Source: Acidobacteriota bacterium (GTDB lineage Bacteria; Acidobacteriota; Terriglobia; Acidiferrales; UBA7541). Taken from it: 54,783 nucleotides of DNA. Below are positions 25,778 to 32,214 of the stretch, one piece after another. The stretch lies in assembly GCA_023481105.1 (NCBI GenBank), contig JAMCWK010000056.1:1-54783 (forward strand), written 5' to 3'. Positions within the stretch are counted from its first letter, which is position 1, and every line of letters starts with the position of its first letter. Position numbers and translations under genes: made by a program. Under the pieces are notes generated by a model. The model saw only the letters and a list, made by a program, of their open reading frames with translations, was not told where the DNA came from and did not search any database.

Positions 25778-25814
25778 GTAGGGGCGGACCTCCCGAAGCC
25801 TCGGGAGTGTCCGC
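25778..25814 (+). repeat. GTAGGGGCG-family nested palindrome
   Basis: GTAGGGGCGGAC and GTCCGC enclose CTCCCGA/TCGGGAG. It lies between the oxygenase stop and the CoA-transferase-like gene. Confidence 0.6.
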
Positions 25815-25825
25815 ACTTTTTGGCG

Positions 25826-26623
25826 ATGTCCACCACTACCCAACCCGGCACCGCTCGCAGCTACACGCTCGGCGAACTGATGGTCGCTGCGGCCGCCCGC
25901 GAAATCCGCGACGGGGAACTGGTCTTCGTCGGCATGCGCCTGCCCCTGCTGGCGTTTCTTCTCGCGCGCCGCACGCACGCACCCAACGCCGTCGCGCTGT
26001 ACGAAAACGGGATCATCCGCGACACGCCTTCGCCCGAAATGCTCTACACCATGGGCGATTCGCCGAATCTGCGCGGCGCCACGCTCTGCGGCTCGCTGCT
26101 GGACGTGATGTCGCTCCTTCAGCAGGGCCGCGTGCACGTCGGCTTTTTGGGCGCGGCGGAAGTGGACCGCTTCGGCAATCTCAACACGGTCTGGGGCCTG
26201 CGCGGCGCCGCTGAAGTCCGACTTCCCGGCTCAGGCGGCGCTTGCGACATCGCCTGCCTCGCGCAACGCACAGTGGTGCTGCTCGCGCACGACCGCGCGC
26301 GGCTTGTCGAGCGCGTGCGTCACGTCACCTCGCCCGGCTACGGCACCGGCAATTCCTGGCGCCGTTCGCGCGGGCTGCCTGTGCGCTCCGGCCCGTCGGC
26401 CGTCATCACCACGATGGGAATTCTCCGCTTCGGTGCCGATGGCGAAGCGTTTCTCGCCTCCGCGCATCCCGGAATTCCCGTCGAAGATATTCTTGCCGCC
26501 ACCGGCTGGACTTTGCGTGTCGCCGACTCGTTGCAAGAAACGCCGCAGCCCACCGCCGCCGAGCTCGCTGTCATCCGCGCGCTCGACCCGGAACACTTCT
26601 GGACAGGAGTGGGCCAATCATGA
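25826..26623 (+). CDS. CoA-transferase-like beta subunit (class I; glutaconate CoA-transferase B / IpdB-like)
   Basis: About 265 residues from ATG 25826; an in-frame TTG at 25820 is less likely. The segment YENGII (Glu60) sits where class I CoA-transferase beta subunits carry the catalytic glutamate in an ENG motif, which favours CoA-transfer chemistry. VHVGFLGAAEVDRFGNLNT is typical of the beta chain. Alternatively, the pair could be a ring-opening hydrolase related to IpdAB of steroid degradation, which has the same fold. The alpha-like partner (27464-28387) is separated by a crotonase gene whose ATG overlaps this stop codon (ATGA). Confidence 0.78.
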   Translation: MSTTTQPGTARSYTLGELMVAAAAREIRDGELVFVGMRLPLLAFLLARRTHAPNAVALYENGIIRDTPSPEMLYTMGDSPNLRGATLCGSLLDVMSLLQQGRVHVGFLGAAEVDRFGNLNTVWGLRGAAEVRLPGSGGACDIACLAQRTVVLLAHDRARLVERVRHVTSPGYGTGNSWRRSRGLPVRSGPSAVITTMGILRFGADGEAFLASAHPGIPVEDILAATGWTLRVADSLQETPQPTAAELAVIRALDPEHFWTGVGQS

Positions 26624-27390
26624 CCACGCAAACCTCCACCATTCGCGTGCGCACCGAAGGCCGCACCGCGTGGATTACGCTCGACCGCCCGCCGCTCAAC
26701 ATCCTCGACATCGCCATGATGCACGAGCTGGACCACGTCCTCACCGACGTCATCAAGCGCAGCGACTTCATCGTTTTTGAAGGCGCCGGGCCAAAGGGCT
26801 TTTCCGCCGGCGCGGAAGTGAAGGACCACACGCCCGACCGCGTCGCCGAAATGCTGCGCTCTTTTCACGCCATTTTCCGCATGCTGGCGCGCGCCGACTG
26901 CGTCACCATCGCCGCGGTGCACGGCGCTTGCCTCGGCGGAGGCTGCGAGCTGGCCACCTTCTGCAATTTCGTCGTCGCCACCGAATCCGCGAAATTCGGC
27001 CAGCCCGAAATCAAGCTCGGCTGCTTTCCGCCGGTCGCCGTGGTGACGTTTCCTATGCTGGCCGGCTTGCGCGCCTCTCTCGATCTGATTCTCACGGGGC
27101 GCACGATTCTCGCGCCGGAAGCGAAACAGCTTGGCCTTGTCACGCGCGTTGTCCCAGACGATGCTCTCGCCGCCGGCGTGGACGAGCTTCTCGGCGATTT
27201 GCGCAAGCTCAGCCCGGCTGTGATTCATCTGGCGCGCTGGGGGCTTCTCGACCGCGCCGGCATGGATTTCGAAAAGCACTTGCGCGATGCTGAAGAGCTT
27301 TATCTCGATGAATTGATGAAGACGGAAGATGCCCAGGAAGGCATCCGCGCGTTTCTCGAAAAACGCGCCCCCGTTTGGCAGGGCAGGTAG
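26620..27390 (+). CDS. Crotonase-family hydratase resembling cyclohexa-1,5-dienecarbonyl-CoA hydratase
   Basis: 256 residues; ATG 26620 overlaps the previous stop by four bases. Both glutamates are present, Glu110 in LGGGCE and Glu130 in FGQPEIKLG. The segments LDRPPLNILDIAMM, EVKDHTPDRVAEML and PEIKLGCFPPVA resemble the dienoyl-CoA hydratase (Dch/BamR) branch that hydrates the product of benzoyl-CoA reduction. In an oxygen-dependent route it may instead hydrate another alicyclic CoA ester. A crotonase next to a CoA-transferase-like pair also recalls EchA20-IpdA-IpdB, where the crotonase opens a ring. Family assignment is good; the substrate is open. Confidence 0.82.
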   Translation: MTTQTSTIRVRTEGRTAWITLDRPPLNILDIAMMHELDHVLTDVIKRSDFIVFEGAGPKGFSAGAEVKDHTPDRVAEMLRSFHAIFRMLARADCVTIAAVHGACLGGGCELATFCNFVVATESAKFGQPEIKLGCFPPVAVVTFPMLAGLRASLDLILTGRTILAPEAKQLGLVTRVVPDDALAAGVDELLGDLRKLSPAVIHLARWGLLDRAGMDFEKHLRDAEELYLDELMKTEDAQEGIRAFLEKRAPVWQGR

Positions 27391-27409
27391 CACAGGCTTA
27401 TAGCCTGTG
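27391..27409 (+). repeat. ACAGGCT palindrome
   Basis: CACAGGCTTATAGCCTGTG is an inverted repeat (CACAGGCT/AGCCTGTG) directly after the stop codon of the hydratase gene. Confidence 0.6.
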
Positions 27410-27463
27410 TGCTTTGGAGTGCGGCGGCTGGACGCCGCTTTGCATTTGGGTTTGAAGCTGAAA

Positions 27464-28387
27464 ATGGGAAAACCATCAAAACTCGTTTCCATGCGCGACG
27501 CCATCGCCGCGCACGTCCCCAATGGCTCAATGGTCCTGCTCGGCGCGCAGCTCGAGCCGATGATTCCCTTCGCCGCCGGACACGAGCTCATCCGCCAGTC
27601 GCGCCGCGACCTCACCCTCGTCGGCCCCATTTCCGATATTCTCTTCGACCAGATGATTGGCGCCGGCTGCGTCGCGCGCACGATGGCCGCGTGGGTCGGC
27701 AACGTCTCCGCCGGAGTCGGCTACTGCTTCCGCCGCGCCGTGGAGAAAAATATTCCGCGCCCGCTGGCCACCGTGGACTATTCAAATCTCACGCTTGCGC
27801 TTGGCCTGCACGCCGGTGCGATGGGCGTGCCCTTCATGCCCACGTACTCCACGATGGGCAGCGACCTGCTCGCCAAAAACGGAAACTTGCGCGAATTCAA
27901 TTCGCCGGTGAACGAAGAAAAACTCATCGCCGTCCGCGCGCTGCGTCCCGACGTGGCCATCATTCATGTGCAGCGCGCCGACGAATTCGGCAACGCGCAT
28001 CTGTGGGGCTCGCTCGGCGTGGCCGTGGACGGCGCGCGCGCTGCGCGCAAAGTCATCGTCGTCGCCGAGGAAATCGTCGCGCCGGAGGTCATCGCCTCCG
28101 ACCCCAATCGCACGCTGATTCCCGGCTTGCTCGTTGCCGCGGTCGTGCACGAGCCCTGGGGCGCGCATCCTTCGCCGGTGCAGGGTTACTACAACCGCGA
28201 TCATGCGTTTTTCTCGCAATATCACGAGCAGTCGCGCGAGCTGAAAGATTTCGAGCAGTGGCTTCAGCGTTGGGTTTTCGGCGTGAAGGACCGCAATGAA
28301 TACATGGATTTGCTCGGCGCCTGCCGCGTCGAGTCCTTGGGCGTAAAACAGCACGCGCTATCCGCCGCCGCCGACTTTGGCTATTGA
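27464..28387 (+). CDS. CoA-transferase-like alpha subunit (class I; glutaconate CoA-transferase A / IpdA-like)
   Basis: 307 residues from ATG 27464; the longer frame would begin in a palindrome. Typical alpha-chain segments are VSMRDAIAAHVPNGSMVLLG, QSRRDLTLVGPISDILFDQM, GAMGVPFMPTYSTMGSDLLA and ALRPDVAIIHVQRADEFGNA. It should form a heteromer with the beta-like protein encoded at 25826-26623. The pair either moves CoA between carboxylates or hydrolytically opens a cyclic beta-keto acyl-CoA (IpdAB type). The gene order beta, hydratase, alpha is unusual: most such pairs are encoded side by side with alpha first. Confidence 0.78.
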   Translation: MGKPSKLVSMRDAIAAHVPNGSMVLLGAQLEPMIPFAAGHELIRQSRRDLTLVGPISDILFDQMIGAGCVARTMAAWVGNVSAGVGYCFRRAVEKNIPRPLATVDYSNLTLALGLHAGAMGVPFMPTYSTMGSDLLAKNGNLREFNSPVNEEKLIAVRALRPDVAIIHVQRADEFGNAHLWGSLGVAVDGARAARKVIVVAEEIVAPEVIASDPNRTLIPGLLVAAVVHEPWGAHPSPVQGYYNRDHAFFSQYHEQSRELKDFEQWLQRWVFGVKDRNEYMDLLGACRVESLGVKQHALSAAADFGY

Positions 28388-28388
28388 A

Positions 28389-28445
28389 GTAGCGCCGGCA
28401 TCTTGCCGGCTCTTTGGTGGTGTAGGGGCGCTGCATGCAGCGCCC
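28389..28445 (+). repeat. Two palindromes after the CoA-transferase alpha gene
   Basis: GTAGCGCCGGCATCTTGCCGGC (28389-28410) is followed by GTAGGGGCG (28422-28430), CTGCATGCAG and CGCCC (to 28445). Both belong to the intergenic hairpin families of this block. Confidence 0.55.
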
Positions 28446-28473
28446 GTTGTGCATTAATCCTTAGGATTGAAGC

Positions 28474-28797
28474 ATGAGTGATGACATTCAAATTCTGCCC
28501 CGCGAAGTCAAGCAGCGCCTCGACTCCGGCGCCCGGATGCTCCTCGTGGACATTCGCCAGGACTGGGAGCACAAGACCTGTCGCATCGAAGGCGCCACGC
28601 TCGTGCCCATGGAGACGCTGGCCTCTCAACTTGCGCTTTTCGAAGCCGCGGAAGAAATCGTTTTGTATTGCCATCACGGCGTGCGCAGTTTGAACGCCGC
28701 GCTCATGCTTCGCCAGCAGGGCATTCCCGCGCGCTCCATGTCCGGCGGCATCGCGCGCTGGTCGGAGGAGATTGATCCCTCCGTCCCGAAGTATTGA
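28474..28797 (+). CDS. Single-domain rhodanese (sulfurtransferase)
   Basis: 107 residues, ATG 28474. Rhodanese features: MLLVDIRQDWEHKTCRIEGATLVPM, active-site loop CHHGVRS with Cys66, and LRQQGIPARSMSGGIARW. Such proteins carry persulfide sulfur on the active Cys and pass it to thiols or biosynthetic enzymes. It lies just upstream of the predicted selenoprotein and the molybdenum hydroxylase genes, so a role in sulfur or selenium delivery to these is an attractive but unproven idea. Confidence 0.85.
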   Translation: MSDDIQILPREVKQRLDSGARMLLVDIRQDWEHKTCRIEGATLVPMETLASQLALFEAAEEIVLYCHHGVRSLNAALMLRQQGIPARSMSGGIARWSEEIDPSVPKY

Positions 28798-28805
28798 TTT
28801 TTTGT

Positions 28806-28985
28806 TCTGTGGGGGCGGGCTTCAACCCCGCCTGTGTAGGGCCGGCCTTTAGGCCGGCATTTGTAGCTTGAGCGAAGGCGACGGGCTGCGCCCTTTGAGC
28901 GCAGTGAAATGTAGCGCCGGCCTTTAGGCCGGCATCTGTAGCTTCAGGCCGGCATTTGTAGCGCGCCTCTTTAGAGGCGGGGAAT
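28806..28985 (+). repeat. Array of at least five GC-rich palindromes before the selenoprotein gene
   Basis: About 180 bp packed with hairpins. GGGGCGGGCTTCAACCCCGCC-like and GCCGGCCTTTAGGCCGGC stems are separated by short TGTAGC spacers, and the last is CGCCTCTTTAGAGGCG. The same TAGGCCGGC core occurs three times. No gene is seen between 28798 and 29000. Confidence 0.6.
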
Positions 28986-29000
28986 TTGCAGGCAACGAGT

Positions 29001-29360
29001 ATGGCGAAAACGAAAACTCAATTTCTCCACAAACCCACTTGAACCTCTTGCCGCAAAGCAAGAGGTCTCTTGCTCAAGAAGGGCGTGGATCTGGAATTGC
29101 GCGATCTCGACAAGCAGCGGCTCAGCGTGACCGATCTCGATGCGCTCATCGGCAACCGCGATTGCAAACTGTTTTTGAATCCGCGCAACGAGCTGTACCG
29201 CGAACGCAACATGGCGGAAAAACCGCCCTCGCGGGCCGAGGCATTGAAACTCATGGCTGCGAACCCGAACTTGATTCGCCGCCCTGTCGTGATTCGCGGC
29301 GGCCGCATCGTGCTCGGCTTCGACGAGCCCGCGCTAAAGGATCTGATTGCTGAAAACTGA
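29001..29360 (+). CDS. Predicted selenoprotein: ArsC/Spx-family thioredoxin-fold protein with UxxC motif
   Basis: 119 residues if the in-frame TGA at 29040-29042 is read as selenocysteine. ATG 29001 gives MAKTKTQFLHKPT, then TGA, then TSCRKARGLLLKKG: the ArsC/Spx active-site pattern KPTCxxCRKA with the first Cys (residue 14) replaced by Sec and Cys17 kept. After the TGA the frame stays open to 29360 and shows the rest of the family: NPNLIRRPVVIRGGRIVLGF. A hairpin with GGUC apical loop begins 21 bases after the TGA. Without Sec, the only start is TTG 29070, which loses the active site. A thiol-dependent redox or reductase role is likely by family; the target is unknown. A nonsense mutation (TGC to TGA) is the alternative. 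Confidence 0.72.
29057..29074 (+). promoter_or_regulatory. Candidate bacterial SECIS hairpin with GGUC apical loop
   Basis: AGCAAGA (29057-29063) pairs with TCTTGCT (29068-29074), loop GGTC (29064-29067). The distance from the TGA to the loop is 21 nt, inside the range described for bacterial SECIS elements. The AGGUCU apex equals that of the E. coli fdhF SECIS as I recall it. An alternative hairpin ACCTCTTGC (29043-29051)/GCAAGAGGT (29058-29066) uses the same bases and would start directly after the TGA. Confidence 0.6.
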
Positions 29361-29380
29361 CAACTGAGAACTGAAAACTT
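29349..29380 (+). repeat. Degenerate ACTGAAA-type tandem repeat at the 3' end of the selenoprotein gene
   Basis: Repeats of about eight to ten bases (CTGAAAACTGACAACTGAGA and CTGAAAACTTG) encode the last residues and stop of the ArsC-like gene and reach the start of hcrC. Confidence 0.55.
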
Positions 29381-29876
29381 GAGCAAGCAACTCATCAAAC
29401 TTCGAGTTAACGGCGAGCAATACGAACTCGCCGTGCCGCCCAATAAGCTTCTGCTCGACGTTCTCCGCGAGGATCTCGGCCTCACCGGCACCAAGCGCGG
29501 CTGCGACGATTCCTCCTGCGGCGCGTGCTCCGTGCTCGTGGACGGCGTTCCCATGCTGGCCTGCGTCGCGCTCGCCGCGAGCTATCAGGATTGCGAGCTC
29601 ACCACCGTCGAAGGCCTCGGCACGCTCGACGCGCTCCATCCCGTGCAATCCAGTTGGGGCGACGCGGGCGGCGCGCAGTGCGGCTTCTGCACGTCCGGGT
29701 TTCTCATTTCCACAAAGGCGCTTCTCGACCGCAATCCCCATCCTTCGCTCGACGAAATCCGCGAAGCGCTCTCCGCGAATCTCTGCCGCTGCACCGGCTA
29801 CATGCAGATTTACGAATCGGTGAAGCTGGCCATCGAGCGCGCGGCCGCTGCCAAAGCCGCCGGAGCGGGGAGCTAA
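29379..29876 (+). CDS. hcrC: 4-hydroxybenzoyl-CoA reductase, [2Fe-2S] subunit
   Basis: 165 residues from TTG 29379; no other in-frame start gives a full N-terminus. The eight cysteines of xanthine-oxidase-family iron-sulfur subunits are all present: Cys42, 47, 50, 62 (plant-type cluster) and Cys101, 104, 136, 138 (second cluster, CGFC...CRC). The subunit passes electrons between the molybdenum centre and the FAD/[4Fe-4S] subunit. The assignment to 4-hydroxybenzoyl-CoA reductase rests on the neighbouring HcrB-type gene. The stop codon is followed by the molybdenum-subunit ATG after a single base. Confidence 0.85.
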   Translation: MSKQLIKLRVNGEQYELAVPPNKLLLDVLREDLGLTGTKRGCDDSSCGACSVLVDGVPMLACVALAASYQDCELTTVEGLGTLDALHPVQSSWGDAGGAQCGFCTSGFLISTKALLDRNPHPSLDEIREALSANLCRCTGYMQIYESVKLAIERAAAAKAAGAGS

Positions 29877-29877
29877 C

Positions 29878-32214
29878 ATGGCCCAGCACTCCATAATCGG
29901 CAAGCCGCTCGCGATGATCGAATCCGGGGCTAAGGTCACCGGCCTCGGAAAATATGCCGACGATCTTTCCGTGCCCGGAATGCTCATCGGTCGCATTCTG
30001 CATTCGCCACACGCCCACGCTGTCATTCGCTCGATTGACTCCTCCGCCGCCGAAGCGCTCCCCGGCGTGAAAGCTGTCGCGACCGGCAAGGACGCGCCGC
30101 GCCCCTACGGCATCCTGCCCATCGGCCACGACGAATGCGTTTTCACCAAGGACAAGGCCCGCTACATCGGCGACAACGTCGCCGCCGTCGCCGCCACGTC
30201 CGCGGAAATTGCTGAGCAGGCGCTCGATCTTCTTCGTGTCGATTACGAAGTTCTCCCCGCGTGGTTCGATCCTCTGCTTTCCACGGAAGCCGCCGAGCAC
30301 TGGCTCTTCGCCGACAAGCCGCGCAACATCGAAAAGGAGTATCACCACAACTTCGGCAGCGTGGACGAGGGCTTTGCGCAAGCCGCGTTTGTCCGCGAGC
30401 AGCGCTATTTCGCCGGCGAAGTGAATCACGCCGCGATGGAGCCGCACTCCACGCTGGCCATCTGGGAGCCCGACGGCCGCCTCACCGTGCATTCGTCCAC
30501 GCAGGTGCCGTACTACCTGCATCGCACGCTCGCCGAAGTTCTCGAAATGCCCATGAGCCAGATTCGCGTCATCAAGCCGCTCATCGGCGGCGGCTTTGGC
30601 GGCAAGAGCGAAGTGATTCCCATCGAAATCGCCGCCGGCGTGCTCGCGAAAAAAGCCAAGCGCCCCGTAAAAATCACCTACACGCGCGAAGAAGTTTTTC
30701 TCGCCCATCGTGGCCGCCCCATCACCGTCGTGGACATGAAAGTCGGCCTCACGCGCGATGGAAAAATCACCGCCGTCGCCGCGCGCGTTGTGCAGGACGG
30801 CGGCGCCTACTGCGGCTACGGCCCGGTCACCGTGCTCTATTCCGGCGCTTTGCTCGGCGCCCTCTACGACATTCCCAACGTCCGCTACGATGGCTTCCGC
30901 GTGCTCACCAACAAGCCTGCGTGCGGCGCAATGCGTGGCCACGGCACGGTCAACGTGCGCTTTGCTTTCGAGTCCATGCTCGACGATCTTGCCCGCGAAG
31001 CCGGCCTCGACCCCGCCGAAGTCCGCCGCCGCAATTTGCTGAAGGCGCCGTGCATCACCGTCAACGGCCTGCGCGTCACGAGTTACGGCTTGCCCGAATG
31101 CATCGAAAAAGTTGTCGAGCGCTCCGGCTGGAACGCCAAGCGCGGAAAGCTTCCGTACGGGAAGGGAATTGGCATCGCTTGCAGCCATTACGTCAGCGGC
31201 GCTGCGAATCCCATCATTCGCTCCAACATTCCGCACACCACGGTGCACATCAAGATTGACCGCGACGCCGCCGTCACGGTTTTCACCGGCGCGTCGGAAA
31301 TCGGTCAGGGCTCGGACACCATGCACGTGCAAATCGCCGCGGAAATTCTCGGCGTCCGCCCCGCGCGCATCAAACTGGTTGCGGCCGATACCGAGCTCAC
31401 GCCGATTGACCTCGGCAGCTATTCCAGCCGCGTCACGTTCATGGCCGGCAATGCCTGCCTCGAAGCCGCGAAAAACATGCGCGCGCAAATTCTCGAAGCC
31501 ATCGCCGCAAAATACAAAATGGATCCCGCGCTGCTCGACATCCGCGACGACAACGTCATTTCTCTCGACGACTCGCGCCTGCACATCGCCTTTGACGACG
31601 CCATCGCTACCGCGCTCGAATTTCGTGGCGCGCTGGTCGCCAAAGGCACCTACGCGCCGCCCGAAGAAGCTCGCGGCGGCAAGCACAAGGGCGCCGGCGT
31701 CGGCCCTTCGCCTTCCTACAGCTACAGTGCGCAAACGGTCGAAGTCTCCGTGGACACCGAAACCGGCCAGGTCCGCGTGGAAAAAATTATTGCCGCGCAC
31801 GATTGCGGACGCGCGCTCAATCCGCTCACCGTTGAAGGCCAGGTGGAAGGCTCGGTCTATATGGGTCTGGGCCAGGCCTTGCAGGAAGAAATGGTCTGGG
31901 ACAACGGCCGCCTGATGAACCCTTCGCTGCTCGAATACAAAATCGCCACCACCCTCGAAACGCCGGAAATCGAAAGCATCATCGTCGAGAGCATTGACCC
32001 CGAAGGCCCCTTCGGCGCGAAAGAGGCCGGCGAAGGCTCGCTGGCCGCCACGATTCCCGCCGTGGCCAACGCCATCTACGACGCCGTCGGCGTGCGCATC
32101 AATTCGCTGCCCATCACCCCGGAAAAGGTTCTCGCCGCGCTCCGTGTAGGGGCGAGCTTCAGCTCGCCATCTTCTTCATGTTCCTCTCGCGGCTCCGACG
32201 GCGGTGCCAAATGA
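29878..32214 (+). CDS. hcrA: 4-hydroxybenzoyl-CoA reductase, molybdenum-binding subunit
   Basis: 778 residues, close to the 769 of the Thauera enzyme. The xanthine-oxidase-family molybdopterin subunit features are clear: PLIGGGFGGKSE (Mo cofactor), ACGAMRGHG, EIGQGSDTMHVQIAAEI, and the catalytic Glu716 in FGAKEAGEGS. The enzyme reductively removes the para-hydroxyl of 4-hydroxybenzoyl-CoA to give benzoyl-CoA, using a low-potential donor. The last 25 or so residues after VLAALR (VGASFSSPSSSC...) do not look like family sequence and are partly encoded by a GTAGGGGCG palindrome. The stop overlaps the hcrB start (ATGA). Confidence 0.85.
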   Translation: MAQHSIIGKPLAMIESGAKVTGLGKYADDLSVPGMLIGRILHSPHAHAVIRSIDSSAAEALPGVKAVATGKDAPRPYGILPIGHDECVFTKDKARYIGDNVAAVAATSAEIAEQALDLLRVDYEVLPAWFDPLLSTEAAEHWLFADKPRNIEKEYHHNFGSVDEGFAQAAFVREQRYFAGEVNHAAMEPHSTLAIWEPDGRLTVHSSTQVPYYLHRTLAEVLEMPMSQIRVIKPLIGGGFGGKSEVIPIEIAAGVLAKKAKRPVKITYTREEVFLAHRGRPITVVDMKVGLTRDGKITAVAARVVQDGGAYCGYGPVTVLYSGALLGALYDIPNVRYDGFRVLTNKPACGAMRGHGTVNVRFAFESMLDDLAREAGLDPAEVRRRNLLKAPCITVNGLRVTSYGLPECIEKVVERSGWNAKRGKLPYGKGIGIACSHYVSGAANPIIRSNIPHTTVHIKIDRDAAVTVFTGASEIGQGSDTMHVQIAAEILGVRPARIKLVAADTELTPIDLGSYSSRVTFMAGNACLEAAKNMRAQILEAIAAKYKMDPALLDIRDDNVISLDDSRLHIAFDDAIATALEFRGALVAKGTYAPPEEARGGKHKGAGVGPSPSYSYSAQTVEVSVDTETGQVRVEKIIAAHDCGRALNPLTVEGQVEGSVYMGLGQALQEEMVWDNGRLMNPSLLEYKIATTLETPEIESIIVESIDPEGPFGAKEAGEGSLAATIPAVANAIYDAVGVRINSLPITPEKVLAALRVGASFSSPSSSCSSRGSDGGAK
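32146..32168 (+). repeat. GTAGGGGCG-type palindrome within the 3' end of hcrA
   Basis: GTAGGGGCGAGCTTC followed by AGCTCGCC. Unlike other copies, its TAG is out of frame, so translation continues and the repeat encodes VGASFSSP. Confidence 0.6.

Noticed and set aside
20845..27390. BoxC (benzoyl-CoA dihydrodiol lyase) among the crotonases
   Set aside because: All three crotonase-family proteins are 256-270 residues long, half the size of BoxC, and carry hydratase or PaaG-type catalytic residues.
29704..31800. Long (698 codon) open frame antisense to hcrA
   Set aside because: It is a shadow of the GC-rich hcrA frame: low-complexity composition, no start signal, and hcrA has full family motifs.
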